Shown piece by piece: positions 8,156-18,373 of a DNA stretch of 64,000 bases (position 1 is its first letter; the number at the start of each line of letters is the position of its first letter). Source of the stretch: Occallatibacter riparius (GTDB lineage Bacteria > Acidobacteriota > Terriglobia > Terriglobales > Acidobacteriaceae); contig NZ_CP093313.1 of the NCBI RefSeq assembly GCF_025264625.1, forward strand, positions 868,001-932,000. Direction: 5' to 3'. The translations under genes were made by a program, and so were the position numbers. The notes beneath the pieces were generated by a model. The model saw nothing but the letters and a program-made list of their open reading frames with translations. It had not been told where the DNA came from and made no database searches.

Positions 8156-10579
8156 TTGCGCTGTGAAGCGTATCTGTGTCTTTCTGCCGCGTTACTCGGC
8201 TCGACTGCCTTGCCGATCCGCGCCCAGCAGGCGCCGAACCGCAACCCTGTCTATCAAACGCTGCGCAGCATGCTGCCCGTGGACGACATCATCAGCGTCA
8301 ACAATCTCGAACTGCGCCGCGACGCCGCCACCCTCAGCTTCACCCGCGGAGACTTCGCCTTCTACCCCGAAGTGAACGGCAAGGTCACAGGCGCGGTCTT
8401 CCGCGGAGCGGGTCACCTGCATATCGCACCTCCCACGGCGGAAGAACGTCACAACCTGCTCATCATGACCAAGGCCGAAGCGTTCGACGAAGACTTCGAC
8501 CAGGTGGTGCTGCGATTCACCGACGACACCGCCGCCGAACTGCGCAAAGCATCGGCCGGCAAAGCGCCACCGGAACCGGTCTTCGGACGCCAGGCAAACG
8601 ACCTGCGCACTTTCCAACGCATGAAGCTGTTCGAAAACTTCGACCTGCGCCTGCTCGAGGATGTGCTGAGCCCGTCGCAGCACGGCTACTTCCTCGCCGC
8701 CATTCACGGCAAGAAGAACGCGCACCTGATCCTCACCATCGATGCGCACGGCTCACGCCGCGTGGCTCCGGAAGAAGTGTGCCTGCTGAGCTGGAGCGAC
8801 GAGTCATTCACCTACCTAACTGCCTTTCCATCCCAGTCCAGCGCGAAGGCAAGCTCAGAAGGCAAAGACCCCGATAACGGCACATACCGGATCACTCATG
8901 AAGACCTCGATGTCACCATCGAAAAGAACGGCTTCCTCACTGGCCTTGCCACCCTGCAGATCACTGCAACACAGGATGGTTTAGCCGTGGCGCGCCTGGC
9001 TCTCTTCCCCACTCTGCGCGTCAGCAAAGTGGAGGATGAAAAGGGCAATCCCCTCGATTTCGTTCAAGAGAAGAAGGACGAAGACTCAGACTTCGGCGTG
9101 ATCCTGGCCAAGCCGCTGAAGCAAGGCGACACCGCAACCGTACGCATCGCCTATGGTGGCAAGGACGTGGTGCGCAATGAGGGCGACGCGAACTACTATC
9201 CCATCGCGCGCGATTCATGGTATCCCAACGCCGCCCGCGGGCTCGGCGACTATGCCACCTACACGATGAAGTTCCACGTGCCGAAAGGGCTGCAGTTGAT
9301 CGCCACAGGCACCAAAACAGACGAGAGCACCGACGGCAAGCTGACCACATCCTCGTGGAAGACCGATGTACCTCTTCCCGTGGTCGGCTTTAACCTCGGC
9401 CGTTTCAAGATGCAAGAAGCCAAAGTCGCCGAAAAGATGGGCGACAACCTTGTCATCGATGCCTACGCCAACACATCGGTACCTGAAGGCTACAAGCCCG
9501 TGGATACCAGCCTGCAGGGAACCCGCGAGGACGAAAGCAGCATGCTCCAGACGCTCGACACCACCAGGATGCTTGGCGTCCAGTTGAGCCAGGGGCAGGC
9601 GGCCGCGGATATCTACTCTCGCTACTTCGGCCCGTTGCCCTTCGCGCGCGTGGCGCTGACGCAGCAATTCGCCTGCAACTACGGCCAGAGCTGGCCCATG
9701 CTGGTCTATCTACCCATCTGCGGATTCTTCGACTCGACCCAGCAGCACTTCATGGGGCTTCGACCCGAAGACATGTACTGGAAGGTCGTGACTCCGCACG
9801 AAGTCGCGCACCAGTGGTGGGGCCAGACCGTCGGCTTCCGAAGCTACCGCGACCAGTGGATGAGCGAGGGCTTCGCGGACACCTCGGCAGCGCTGTTCCT
9901 ACAAGCGACGCGCCCCAAGCCCGACCAGTTCCGAGAGTTCTGGCGCGAGCAGCGCAAGCTGATCACGGAAAAGAACCAGTTCGGATTCCGGCCCATCGAC
10001 GTCGGCCCTGTGACCATGGGCTTCCGCCTTGCTGCCGAGAAGACCGGCTGGAGCGTCTATCAAAACCTGGTCTACCCCAAGGGCGCCTACATTCTTCACA
10101 TGGTCCGCATGATGATGTGGAGCACCCAGGAAGGCGATGCCCGCTTCATCGCCATGATGACCGATTTCGCCAAAACCTACCGTCTCAAGGCAGCCACCAC
10201 TGAGGACTTCAAGGCGGCCGTCGAGAAGTACATGACCAAAGACATGGATCTCGATGGCAACCACCGCATGGACTGGTTCTTCAACGAGTATGTCTACGGC
10301 ACCGATTTGCCCGCCTATCACTTCGAAGGCGATGTCTCTCCCAACGGCGATGCTCTCGCTCTGCATTTCAAGTTGTCCCAGTCCGGGGTGCCGGCGGGAT
10401 TCAAAGCCTCAGTCCCCATGTATCTCGAACTGGCCGACGGAAGGGTCATCAAGGTGGGCTTTCTTGGCATGAGGGGTGTAGAGACAAAGGAGCAGACCGT
10501 GCAAGTGCGCAAGCTGCCCGTCGGTGTCAAGAAGGTTTGGGTCAACTACTACTACGATGTGCTGTCTACGGAGAACTGA
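8156..10579 (+). CDS. Exported M1-family (gluzincin) metallopeptidase
   Basis: An 807-residue protein with a short signal peptide ending near LPIRAQQ. The catalytic zinc site HEVAHQWWG is at about residues 548-556, with the second zinc ligand Glu 571 in MSEGF, as in M1 aminopeptidases. The classical GAMEN exopeptidase motif is not evident, so specificity is uncertain. The N-terminal 280 residues are beta-rich and poorly conserved. The start is not certain: TTG 8156 has the purine-rich AGGTGA 5 bases upstream, while GTG 8147 and TTG 8141 are also in frame. CATAAT near 8122 is a possible -10 element. A GGCGC/GCGCC hairpin follows the stop. Confidence 0.85.
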   Translation: MRCEAYLCLSAALLGSTALPIRAQQAPNRNPVYQTLRSMLPVDDIISVNNLELRRDAATLSFTRGDFAFYPEVNGKVTGAVFRGAGHLHIAPPTAEERHNLLIMTKAEAFDEDFDQVVLRFTDDTAAELRKASAGKAPPEPVFGRQANDLRTFQRMKLFENFDLRLLEDVLSPSQHGYFLAAIHGKKNAHLILTIDAHGSRRVAPEEVCLLSWSDESFTYLTAFPSQSSAKASSEGKDPDNGTYRITHEDLDVTIEKNGFLTGLATLQITATQDGLAVARLALFPTLRVSKVEDEKGNPLDFVQEKKDEDSDFGVILAKPLKQGDTATVRIAYGGKDVVRNEGDANYYPIARDSWYPNAARGLGDYATYTMKFHVPKGLQLIATGTKTDESTDGKLTTSSWKTDVPLPVVGFNLGRFKMQEAKVAEKMGDNLVIDAYANTSVPEGYKPVDTSLQGTREDESSMLQTLDTTRMLGVQLSQGQAAADIYSRYFGPLPFARVALTQQFACNYGQSWPMLVYLPICGFFDSTQQHFMGLRPEDMYWKVVTPHEVAHQWWGQTVGFRSYRDQWMSEGFADTSAALFLQATRPKPDQFREFWREQRKLITEKNQFGFRPIDVGPVTMGFRLAAEKTGWSVYQNLVYPKGAYILHMVRMMMWSTQEGDARFIAMMTDFAKTYRLKAATTEDFKAAVEKYMTKDMDLDGNHRMDWFFNEYVYGTDLPAYHFEGDVSPNGDALALHFKLSQSGVPAGFKASVPMYLELADGRVIKVGFLGMRGVETKEQTVQVRKLPVGVKKVWVNYYYDVLSTEN

Positions 10580-10649
10580 GGAGGCGCACCAAGCGCCGAT
10601 GCGGTATACTCCGGACGCAATCAGCAATCCGTAACATGGAGGCTTTTCA

Positions 10650-11177
10650 ATGCGTTTGAGCAGCTTAGCTAAATTCGTCGCGTTCGCCGGAGTGGTCATG
10701 GCGTCGCTGTCCATGCCCAGCCGGGCCGTTGCGCAAGGCGGAGACAAGGTGCTCGCCCCCGCCGACGTCCAGAAGCTGTTCCCCGAAGGCCAGCGCCTTT
10801 GGTACAAGGGTCAGGCCGCTCCCGCGCAGTTGCGCAACTCGGGAGGCGTCAAGTTTTCTGACGGCTCCTATGTTCTCGCCACCCTGGTAGATACCAGCGG
10901 CTACTCCAGCGACGTGCAGGCCAAGTACCAGGCCTACTTCATCACGGAAGCCGCCCTTAAGATTGCTGGCCACGACCTCGCTCCCGGCATCTATGGCGTC
11001 GGATTCATTGGCGATAACAAGTTCGTGGTAACCGACGTTGGCGCGCATGACGTCTTCACGGTCGACTCCTCGACCGACGAAGCCATGAAGCGGCCCCGTC
11101 CGCTCCAGGTCACCACGAATGAGGGCGGCGGCTTCAGGCTCTATGCCGGCAAGCGGTACGTAACCATCACCAAGTAG
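10650..11177 (+). CDS. Exported protein of unknown function
   Basis: A 175-residue protein with a clear signal peptide (hydrophobic residues 8-28, cleaved near AVAQ). GGAGG lies 8 bases before the ATG and a TATACT box at 10605-10610 is suitably placed as a -10 element. The mature part is about 145 residues, beta-rich, with no cysteines or recognised catalytic motif. I do not recognise the family. It may be related to other small exported proteins of Terriglobia. It follows the M1 peptidase gene by 70 bases but has its own promoter-like box, and a strong hairpin follows the stop. Confidence 0.75.
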   Translation: MRLSSLAKFVAFAGVVMASLSMPSRAVAQGGDKVLAPADVQKLFPEGQRLWYKGQAAPAQLRNSGGVKFSDGSYVLATLVDTSGYSSDVQAKYQAYFITEAALKIAGHDLAPGIYGVGFIGDNKFVVTDVGAHDVFTVDSSTDEAMKRPRPLQVTTNEGGGFRLYAGKRYVTITK

Positions 11178-11184
11178 CTTGAGG

Positions 11185-11214
11185 TTCCCGGCCGGTCTAG
11201 CCGCCGGCCGGGAA
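11185..11214 (+). terminator. Strong GC hairpin after the exported protein gene
   Basis: A perfect 11-bp stem, TTCCCGGCCGG at 11185-11195 with CCGGCCGGGAA at 11204-11214, and an 8-base loop. It starts 8 bases after the stop codon. It lacks a T-tract, so it may be a 3' stabiliser or a Rho-assisted stop. Confidence 0.6.
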
Positions 11215-11315
11215 AACCGGCGCAACTTCCGGCACGGCTGCTCCGTCCATTCATGTAGAGAAGTTATCCTGCACTCCAACTTCTGCTGCACCCTCCTCCG
11301 CGGAGGGCTTTGAAT

Positions 11316-11843
11316 ATGCGTGATTTAGCACAAATTGGCGGTGATGACGACGCGCGGATGATTCCGTGGTGGTCGATTGTGATCGCAGTGGCGGCGTTCG
11401 TCGGCGTCGAATATTACTTCTGGCTGGTTCTGCCCGGTCAGAGACACCATCCCGCCCCGCCTCTGGGCTTCCTGCTTTACCTGAACATCTCCTGGGGCGT
11501 GCTCGCAGCGCTCTATTTCCTGATGATCGGTTACGTTAGCAAGGACGCGCCGCGGCGCTCCATGAGCGCCCGTTTCTGGATGCTCATCTGCTTCGTAATG
11601 CCGGGCGGCATCGGCGCCGTGCTTTACTTCCTGCTGCGCCAGCCACTGGTGGGCCGCTGCCCAGCGTGCAGCACCCTCGTCCAGGGCGACTTCCACTTCT
11701 GCCCGCAGTGCAATTACCAGCTCACCGCGAGCTGCGGTAATTGCTTCCGCACCGTCCGCGGAACCGACCAGTTCTGCACCCGGTGCGGTCACGAGCTCGC
11801 CGCCGACCATATGCCCGCCCGACTACACGTCATGCGTGACTGA
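11316..11843 (+). CDS. Membrane protein with C-terminal double zinc ribbon
   Basis: A 175-residue protein. The ATG at 11316 was chosen over a TTG at 11310 because GGAGG then lies 9 bases upstream. Three hydrophobic segments are visible (about 18-38, 52-70 and 86-105). The C-terminal third is cytoplasmic-like and holds CPAC...CPQC and CGNC...CTRC, a double zinc-ribbon arrangement. Such small ribbon-bearing membrane proteins are common in Acidobacteriota; the partner is unknown. Confidence 0.75.
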   Translation: MRDLAQIGGDDDARMIPWWSIVIAVAAFVGVEYYFWLVLPGQRHHPAPPLGFLLYLNISWGVLAALYFLMIGYVSKDAPRRSMSARFWMLICFVMPGGIGAVLYFLLRQPLVGRCPACSTLVQGDFHFCPQCNYQLTASCGNCFRTVRGTDQFCTRCGHELAADHMPARLHVMRD

Positions 11844-11862
11844 CGGCCGCAAGTCGGAGCCT

Positions 11863-12210
11863 CTAGACGGTTGGTGATGAGAGACTCTCGGTTCGGGCTC
11901 CCGCCAGCTCAAATGTGAGATTCACAGATCGTTCCCCGCTCGGCCTGGTGCGATGACGCACTCCGCGCGGAACGGTGATGAGCTGCCCGGGATGGAGTTC
12001 CACCGTGCCTTCATCGAAGTCGATCAGCAGCCCTCCTTCTACCGACAGAAAGCACTCATCGGAGTCCGGATGGCAGTGCCAGTGGTAGTCCTCGAACATG
12101 ATGCTTATCCGCACCTCGTGGTCGTTGATCCGTGCTACGGCATGGTTCTCGTAGACGTTCACGCCCGATGATTCGGAAGCAAGGTCGATCACTTCATACA
12201 GGTTCGGCAT
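11863..12210 (-). CDS. Small cupin-domain protein
   Basis: A 115-residue single-domain cupin. The first cupin motif is seen as HWHCHPDSDECF (His, His and Glu ligands) with the glycine of VEGG, and the second as PGQLITVPRGVRHR. These provide three His and one Glu for a metal. Small cupins of this type act as isomerases, dioxygenases or binding proteins; the substrate cannot be told. It is divergent from the LytTR regulator gene, with 104 bases between the starts. Confidence 0.82.
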   Translation of the reverse strand: MPNLYEVIDLASESSGVNVYENHAVARINDHEVRISIMFEDYHWHCHPDSDECFLSVEGGLLIDFDEGTVELHPGQLITVPRGVRHRTRPSGERSVNLTFELAGARTESLSSPTV

Positions 12211-12314
12211 GGGCTGGTCTCCTGTTATTTAGGGCCGCAGGTTTTCGATGCTGCGGCCTCGGCCGGCGATCCATAGCCTCTTGCCCGAGCACCCTGTAAA
12301 ATCGGTTTCTGGGA

Positions 12315-13136
12315 ATGTCTCTCTCCGCGCTCATCATCGATGACGAACAGCTGGCCCGCGACGAGCTGAAATATCTGCTCGATTCCGTCGGCGGCGTTGA
12401 CGTTCTCGCCGAGGGTAGCAACGGCATCGAGGCCGTCAACCTCATCGATGAGCACCATCCCGACCTCGTCTTTCTCGATGTGCAAATGCCCGGCCTGGAC
12501 GGATTCGCCGTCATTAAGCGGATCAAGGAGCAGAGCGAGGCCAGGGCCCGCAGCCAGCCGGGCGTTGAGCAAGATCCCCTGCCGCACATCGTGTTCGCCA
12601 CCGCCTATGACCAGTACGCAGTCAGAGCATTCGACGTGAATGCGGTTGACTACCTGCTGAAGCCGTTCGATCGCGACCGTGTCGAGCAGGCGGTTGAGCG
12701 CGTCAAAGGACGCATCGCGGGCGGCCCTGCCACTCCGGCTCCGGCGGCTCAAATCGACACTCTGCTCCGGCTGCTCAACCGGCCGCAGGCCGCGCCGCAG
12801 CCCGCCAAGCTGATTGTCCAGGCTCAGAGCCGCCTCATGCTGGTGGACCAGGCCGAGATCTGCTATGCGGCCATCGATGAAGGCGTCATCCGCGTTGTCA
12901 CCCAGAACTTCGAAGGGCAGTCCAAGTGCCGCACGCTCGAGGAGCTGCTCGACCTGCTTGATCCTGCCCTCTTCTGGCGGGCGCACCGCGGGTTTGTGGT
13001 CAACATCAATCACATCCGCGAAGTCGTGCCGTGGTTCAAGTCGAGCTACCAGCTGCGCATGAACGACAAGAAGCAGACGGAGATCCCGGTAAGCCGGTCA
13101 CAGACGCGGCGGCTACGCGAGCTGTTCAATCTCTAG
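12315..13136 (+). CDS. LytTR-type response regulator (orphan)
   Basis: A 273-residue two-domain regulator. Residues 1-130 form a receiver: acidic pair D9/D10, phosphoacceptor D55 in FLDVQMPG, Thr in FATAYDQYA and Lys in LLKPFD. A Pro/Ala-rich linker follows, then a LytTR DNA-binding domain (about 165-270) with the typical WRAHRGFVVNINHIREV. It would bind a direct-repeat operator after phosphorylation. No histidine kinase is next to it, so the partner sensor must be encoded elsewhere. Its target is not evident. Confidence 0.9.
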   Translation: MSLSALIIDDEQLARDELKYLLDSVGGVDVLAEGSNGIEAVNLIDEHHPDLVFLDVQMPGLDGFAVIKRIKEQSEARARSQPGVEQDPLPHIVFATAYDQYAVRAFDVNAVDYLLKPFDRDRVEQAVERVKGRIAGGPATPAPAAQIDTLLRLLNRPQAAPQPAKLIVQAQSRLMLVDQAEICYAAIDEGVIRVVTQNFEGQSKCRTLEELLDLLDPALFWRAHRGFVVNINHIREVVPWFKSSYQLRMNDKKQTEIPVSRSQTRRLRELFNL

Positions 13137-13204
13137 CGCGCATCCGCAGCCGCCCCGCCGCGAGAAGCACAAACAGCTAAAGCAACTTCTTGGATGCGCT
13201 GGCT

Positions 13205-14023
13205 TCAGTCGTAGCGCTCGAAGATGATCTGCTTGCGATGCCAGCCGTACCCGGCCAGCTTCTCGCGAACCCCGCTGACCATGTTGTTGAGCCCGCAGAT
13301 GTAGGCGTAGATGTCGAAGTTCAGCTCACTGGCCGGCGTGGCCGGATCGATGGGCGCCACGGGCAGCGTCTGCCCCAGGCGCGCCGCCCGCTCCTCGACG
13401 ATCCGCGCAACGTGGTCCTGTACGTAGCCGCGGAGACCGGTCCAACTGTCACCCGCTCGGCTGAGCGTAGCAAGGTAGTGGAAGTTCGGATGCTTCGCAG
13501 CCAGCGCCTCGAACTCTTCCTGGTAGTAGAGCTCGGTCTCGTGCCGTGTGCCGTATACCAGCCAGATATCCCTGCCCTCGCTGCGGTCCGGGCCGTCTTC
13601 TGGGAACAGCCACTGCACGAATCCGCGCATGGGCGCGATGCCTGTCCCGGTGGCGATCAGGATCGAGTCCGTAATCGGCGTGCGCAGAATAAAGTGGCCG
13701 TGAGGGCCGTGGATCTTGACCGTGCCGCCCGGCGGCAGATCGGTGAGGTCGGCCAGGTGATTGGAGAAGAACCCGCCCTCCACCCGGTTCACACAGAGGT
13801 CAAAGCTCTTCCCGCGTGCCGCAGAGGCAATGGAGTAGGCGCGCGTCTGCTGCTTGCCATTCGGGTCGGTAGCCACCGTCGAGACGAACTGGCCCGCGGT
13901 GAATGGGAAGCTCTCGAGTTCGTCGATGACGAATTCGAAGTGGAAGCACTGGGCGCTTTCAGAGATACAGACTTTACGATCGAGACGGGCAGTATACAGC
14001 TTTCTTTCCAAGACAATTACCAC
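13205..14023 (-). CDS. FNR-type FAD/NAD(P)-binding oxidoreductase
   Basis: A 272-residue flavoprotein of the ferredoxin-NADP reductase superfamily. The FAD-binding barrel (about 10-105) carries the RAYSIAS motif and GGFFSNHLA. The NAD(P) domain carries ILIATGTGIAPMRGF, then VYGTRHETELYY and the C-terminal CGLNNMVSGV. It most resembles Fpr-like ferredoxin/flavodoxin reductases and lacks its own iron-sulfur domain. The start is the GTG at 14023; a TTG at 14011 is an alternative and neither has a strong ribosome site. Confidence 0.85.
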   Translation of the reverse strand: MVIVLERKLYTARLDRKVCISESAQCFHFEFVIDELESFPFTAGQFVSTVATDPNGKQQTRAYSIASAARGKSFDLCVNRVEGGFFSNHLADLTDLPPGGTVKIHGPHGHFILRTPITDSILIATGTGIAPMRGFVQWLFPEDGPDRSEGRDIWLVYGTRHETELYYQEEFEALAAKHPNFHYLATLSRAGDSWTGLRGYVQDHVARIVEERAARLGQTLPVAPIDPATPASELNFDIYAYICGLNNMVSGVREKLAGYGWHRKQIIFERYD

Positions 14024-14114
14024 CGGGCGAGGAGTTTGTGCCGCTGGACTGCACTCAGCAGTATTTCATGCCCCACAGCCGCACAGGCAAGCGACCATGT
14101 CAAAGGTCGCTCGA

Positions 14115-14765
14115 TCAACTTCCCTCCGGACCGAAGAGGCTCATCTGCGCCTCGGTCGGCTCGGCTTCGTCCACGCGCTTCAGGCGCATCTGCTCCGGTG
14201 AAAGGATGCGCAGCAGGTGGAGCGGCGGGCGGTCTGAGGCAGCCAGATATTCTTCGTAGTCGCGAGGATCGAGGATGGTGGTCATGCGATCGTGAACAGG
14301 CTGCATGAGTTGGTTCGGCTCGCCTGTGATGACGGCGAACGTCCGTTCCCACTGGTCGGTCTTGGGGTTCTTCCACGGCTTCCAGAGCCCGGCCATTCCG
14401 AATGGCTCGCGGCCGGGAATCGCTATTTCATACTTGGCCTTCTTCTTCTGCCCCGTATCCGACCACTCGAAGAATGAGTCCGCTGGAACGATGCAGCGCC
14501 GCTCCTGAAAGGAGTCTTTCCAGAACGATGCACGCTCAATGCCTTCGGAGCGCGCGTTGAAGAGATGACGATCCGGCAGCTTGAATCCCCAGCGCATGAG
14601 AGCAATCTCACGTTCGCCCATGTCGTCCACAAGCACGACGGGCTGGACTGACCCGGGAGCGATGTCATCCTCCGGCTCCAAGGAGAGTTCCCCCAGATCC
14701 ATTCCCACGTGAAAGGTCTCAGCGATGCGCTGCTTATCAGAGCGTCTGCGGTAGCGGCCACACAT
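14115..14765 (-). CDS. SRAP-domain abasic-site crosslinking protein (YedK/HMCES)
   Basis: A 216-residue SOS-response-associated peptidase-type protein that shields abasic sites in single-stranded DNA by a thiazolidine crosslink. All key residues are visible: Cys 2 at the N-terminus (MCGRY), Asn 70 in FNARSE, Glu 100 in FFEW and His 158 in VHDRM. The Cys must be exposed after removal of Met 1, which fixes the start at 14765. It is divergent from the Hsp70-like gene. No LexA-like box was recognised in the short spacer. Confidence 0.92.
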   Translation of the reverse strand: MCGRYRRRSDKQRIAETFHVGMDLGELSLEPEDDIAPGSVQPVVLVDDMGEREIALMRWGFKLPDRHLFNARSEGIERASFWKDSFQERRCIVPADSFFEWSDTGQKKKAKYEIAIPGREPFGMAGLWKPWKNPKTDQWERTFAVITGEPNQLMQPVHDRMTTILDPRDYEEYLAASDRPPLHLLRILSPEQMRLKRVDEAEPTEAQMSLFGPEGS

Positions 14766-14847
14766 GCAACGTCAGTGTAGATGATCGGCGATGCGGCTCC
14801 ATGAGAGAAGGGACGTCAGTCAAAGCCACCTGCGAAATAATGAACAG

Positions 14848-16176
14848 ATGCGACCGACCGGTCATCCTCCCCTCTTCGGCATCGACTTCGGCACCACCAA
14901 CAGCGCAGTGGCTCTGCTGGAGCCCGGCGGGGAAGTACGGCTGGCGCGCTTCTCGCTGCGCGGGCAGGAGACGCCTGCCTGCCGCTCCGTGCTGTACTTC
15001 GAGCAGCACAAGTCCTCGACCGGGATGCGGCGGGTGCACGGCTACTCGGGACTTGATGCCATTGAGCGCTACCTCGATGCGGAGGAGAAGGGGCGGCTGA
15101 TTCAGTCGCTCAAGTCTCATTTGCCCAGCCGCTCGCTGACGGGCACCGAGGTTTTCGGGCGCCGCCATCGGATAGAAGAGCTGGTTGCGCGTATCCTCAC
15201 CGATCTGCGCAAACATGCGGAAGCGCAGTTCGGCCATCCGATTCGCAGGGCCACGGTTGGGCGGCCGGTGCGGTTTGTCGGCGCAGAGTCAGAGGAGGAC
15301 GACGATTTCGCGGTCGCTCGGCTGCGCGAGGCGTTCACCCATGCGGGATTCGAAGAAGTGGAGTTCGAGCTCGAACCTGTGGGCGCTGCTTACGCCTACG
15401 AAGCGACGCTGGACCGTGACGAACTGATCCTGATCGGCGATTTCGGCGGCGGCACCAGTGACTTTTCCCTGCTGCGGGTGGGACCCGGTGTCAGGCGCCG
15501 CGGCCGTCGGCCCGACGATCTATTGGGCAACAGCGGCGTGGGACTGGCAGGAGACGCCTTCGACGCACGCATCATCCGCAAGCTCGTCTCGCCTGCGCTC
15601 GGGTCCAACTCCGAGGCGCGTTCGCTGAACAAGATTCTGCCGGCTGTTCCGGCATGGATTTACGCCAACCTGGAACGCTGGCACTACCTCTCGTTTCTAC
15701 GCACCAACAACGTACGAGAGACCCTGAAGAGTGCTCTGGCTCGCGCGCTGGAGCCGGAGAAGATCGAAGCGCTCATCGCCGTCATAGATGGGGATCTCGG
15801 CTATCAGCTTCACCAGGCCGTCCAGCAGGTGAAATTCGAGCTGTCGCAAAGCGAGCGCGCCGAGTTCCGCTTTCGCGATGGCGGCATTCATGGCGGAGCA
15901 ATTGATCTTCGAATTCCCGTTACCCGGGCCGAGTTCGAAACCTGGATCGCTGATGATCTCGCCGCGATTGAACATAGTGTGGACGCTCTGCTGCGCAGTG
16001 CCGGCGTGTCGGCGGGCGATGTTGACCGCGTCTTCCTGACCGGGGGAAGTTCGTTCGTACCCGCTGTCCGCCGGATTTTCATTACGCGTTTTGGCCAGGA
16101 GAAGCTCCGCGGAGGGAACGAATTCACCTCCGTGGCGCAGGGGCTGGCGCTGCGCGCGGCCGCGAACGTTCGCTGA
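14848..16176 (+). CDS. YegD-like Hsp70-family protein
   Basis: A 442-residue actin-fold ATPase. The phosphate-1 motif is GIDFGTTNSAVAL, phosphate-2 is IGDFGGGTSDFSLL, and an adenosine-site motif is VFLTGGSSFVP. The length matches YegD-type proteins, which have the nucleotide-binding domain but no classical substrate-binding lid, so it is not DnaK. I chose ATG 14848, just before GHPPLFGIDFG. The frame is open from 14791, but neither start has a strong ribosome site. Its client is unknown. Confidence 0.85.
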   Translation: MRPTGHPPLFGIDFGTTNSAVALLEPGGEVRLARFSLRGQETPACRSVLYFEQHKSSTGMRRVHGYSGLDAIERYLDAEEKGRLIQSLKSHLPSRSLTGTEVFGRRHRIEELVARILTDLRKHAEAQFGHPIRRATVGRPVRFVGAESEEDDDFAVARLREAFTHAGFEEVEFELEPVGAAYAYEATLDRDELILIGDFGGGTSDFSLLRVGPGVRRRGRRPDDLLGNSGVGLAGDAFDARIIRKLVSPALGSNSEARSLNKILPAVPAWIYANLERWHYLSFLRTNNVRETLKSALARALEPEKIEALIAVIDGDLGYQLHQAVQQVKFELSQSERAEFRFRDGGIHGGAIDLRIPVTRAEFETWIADDLAAIEHSVDALLRSAGVSAGDVDRVFLTGGSSFVPAVRRIFITRFGQEKLRGGNEFTSVAQGLALRAAANVR

Positions 16177-16316
16177 CTGAAGTGTTCGCAAGCACGTGAT
16201 TCGGCGAATTCCTGCGTTAGGCTTGCTGTACGTAACCGAAACAGCATTCCGATGCGCCGGCCCACTCTTCTTGTAACCATGACGCCGGGACGGCGTAAGT
16301 ACAAGCAGGGGGCGGG

Positions 16317-17447
16317 ATGAGACGGCGGATTGTCGTGATCGTGGCGGCAGCAGTAGTCCTGATAGCTGCAGTATGGGTGGTGCTTGCGATCCGCGCGCGC
16401 CACGCTGCATTGGAATACTCCGGCACAATCGAGACCCGCGAGATCCAGATCGGTTCCAAGGTTGGCGGCCGCGTCGTGGGGGTCTCTGTCGAAGAGGGCG
16501 AGACCGCCCGGGGCGGAACCGTTCTGGTTCGATTCGAATGCGACCAGCTCAAGGCGCAGCGTGCGGAGGCGGCGGCAGCGATTGCGGAAGCACAGGCCGA
16601 CCTGGAGCGCATGGTGCGTGGCAATCGACCTGAAGAGATTGCGCAGGCCAAGGCTGCGGCCGAGCAGGCGAGCGCGGCACTGGATGCCGCGCGCAACGGT
16701 CCGCGCAAGCAGGAGATTGACCAGGCACAGGCTGAGTATGCCGCTGCCAAGGCCGATACAGCGAACGCGGAGGCCTTCTACAAGCGGATGGAGCAACTGA
16801 TGGCGACCGACACCATTTCACGGCAGCAGTTCGATGACGCACGCGACCGCCGCGATGCGGCTGCGCAAAAGGCCGAGTCGGCGCGGCAGCAACTGCAACT
16901 CCTGCAGGCGGGCACTCGTCCTGAAGATCTTCGGGCCGCCGAGCAAAGGTTTCACCAAGCTGACGCCGCGCGCGTCCTTGCAGTGAAAGGGTCGCGGCGT
17001 GAGGACGTCGACGCAGCGCGCGGGCGTTTCGCGCAGGCGCAGGCCCGCGCCGCTGAGTTGGATGCGCAACTGAACGAGTGCGAACTGAAGACGCCTGCCG
17101 ATGCGGTGGTCGAGACCGTCAGTATCCGGCCTGGGGATCTCGTTCCGCCCGGACGGATCGTGCTCTCGCTCCTTGAGCCCTCGCAGCTTTGGGTGAAGAT
17201 CTACGTGCCCGAAACCGATCTGGCGCGCGTGCGACTGGGACAGCAGGCGCAGGTGCGAGTTGATTCGTTTGGCGGAAGGGCCTTCACGGGCCACGTCGGC
17301 CAAATCGCGTCACAGGCGGAGTTTCTGCCTCGTAACGTGCAGACGCACGAAGATCGCGAGCACCAGGTCTTCGGCGTCAAGGTCTATGTCGACAATGCAC
17401 AGGCTGTGCTGAAGTCGGGCATGGCCGCTACGGTGCGACTGCAATGA
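16317..17447 (+). CDS. Membrane fusion protein (HlyD/YbhG type)
   Basis: A 376-residue periplasmic adaptor with one N-terminal membrane anchor (residues 5-25). A split biotinyl-lipoyl-like domain ([18 protein letters not shown] and, after the hairpin, [11 protein letters not shown]) encloses a long Ala/Glu/Gln-rich coiled-coil hairpin (about 75-250). A beta-barrel domain follows with [14 protein letters not shown]. It would link the inner-membrane ABC transporter encoded next to an outer-membrane channel, which is not in this window. It overlaps the ATPase gene by four bases (ATGA), so translation is coupled. Confidence 0.9.
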   Translation: MRRRIVVIVAAAVVLIAAVWVVLAIRARHAALEYSGTIETREIQIGSKVGGRVVGVSVEEGETARGGTVLVRFECDQLKAQRAEAAAAIAEAQADLERMVRGNRPEEIAQAKAAAEQASAALDAARNGPRKQEIDQAQAEYAAAKADTANAEAFYKRMEQLMATDTISRQQFDDARDRRDAAAQKAESARQQLQLLQAGTRPEDLRAAEQRFHQADAARVLAVKGSRREDVDAARGRFAQAQARAAELDAQLNECELKTPADAVVETVSIRPGDLVPPGRIVLSLLEPSQLWVKIYVPETDLARVRLGQQAQVRVDSFGGRAFTGHVGQIASQAEFLPRNVQTHEDREHQVFGVKVYVDNAQAVLKSGMAATVRLQ

Positions 17448-18373
17448 CTGAAGCCATCACAGCAGATCGGCTGACGATTCGCTTCGGCTCCTTCACCGCT
17501 GTGAACGACGTGAGCTTTGCCGTGCGGAAGGGCGAGATCTTCGGCTTCCTCGGGCCCAATGGCTCCGGCAAAACCACCATCATCAAGGCGCTCTGCGGTT
17601 TGCTCAAGCCGTCTTCGGGAGGCGGCACCATCCTGGGCATGGATGTGGTGAAGGACGCGCCGGAGATCAAGCGCCGTGTTGGATACATGAGCCAGAAGTT
17701 CGGGCTTTATGAAGATCTCACGGTGGGCGAGAACATCGCGTTCTACGCCGGCGTTTACGGCATCAGCGGCACGGCGGCTGAGCAGAGGAAGAAAGAAGTC
17801 CTCGACCTGACGGGGATTGAGAAGTATCTCGATCGCCGCGCGGGCCAGCTTTCCGGCGGATGGAAACAGCGATTGGCGCTGGCCTGCGCCATCATCCATT
17901 CGCCTGAAGTTGTTTTTCTCGACGAGCCCACCGCCGGAATCGACCCCGTTGCGCGCCGTGCGTTGTGGGATTTGCTCTTTCGCCTCTCCGGCGAGGGCGT
18001 CACGTTCTTCGTCACCACGCATTACATGGATGAGGCTGAGCGCTGCGGCCGAGTCGGATACATCTATCTGTCGAAGCTTGTGGCGTTGGGCACTGTACAC
18101 GAGTTGCAGAAGCTTCCTGAGGCGAATCCGGATGGCACTACGCGCGTGCAGATTGCGACGGATAACGCCTCGGCTCTGCTGGGCAGGTTGCGACAGATGC
18201 GCGGTGTACGCGAGGCTACTATTTTCGGCCAGTTCATTCACGCGCTTGTCGAGGTGGACAAGCTGGAGGAATTGCGCGGAAGACTGACGGAGGCGCAGAT
18301 TGAGCCGATCGTTCCTTCGCTTGAAGACGTCTTTGTCACGCTGACATACAAGATCCAGGAGACGTCGCAATGA
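17444..18373 (+). CDS. ABC transporter ATPase (export)
   Basis: A 309-residue ATPase. Walker A is [11 protein letters not shown] (about 36-46), the signature motif is LSGGWKQR (about 137-143) and Walker B is [10 protein letters not shown] (about 157-165); the switch His is in [15 protein letters not shown]-terminal domain after residue 230 is typical of the YbhF/CcmA-like drug-export ATPases. It overlaps the adaptor gene and the permease gene by four bases each, forming a compact three-gene operon. Confidence 0.93.
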   Translation: MTEAITADRLTIRFGSFTAVNDVSFAVRKGEIFGFLGPNGSGKTTIIKALCGLLKPSSGGGTILGMDVVKDAPEIKRRVGYMSQKFGLYEDLTVGENIAFYAGVYGISGTAAEQRKKEVLDLTGIEKYLDRRAGQLSGGWKQRLALACAIIHSPEVVFLDEPTAGIDPVARRALWDLLFRLSGEGVTFFVTTHYMDEAERCGRVGYIYLSKLVALGTVHELQKLPEANPDGTTRVQIATDNASALLGRLRQMRGVREATIFGQFIHALVEVDKLEELRGRLTEAQIEPIVPSLEDVFVTLTYKIQETSQ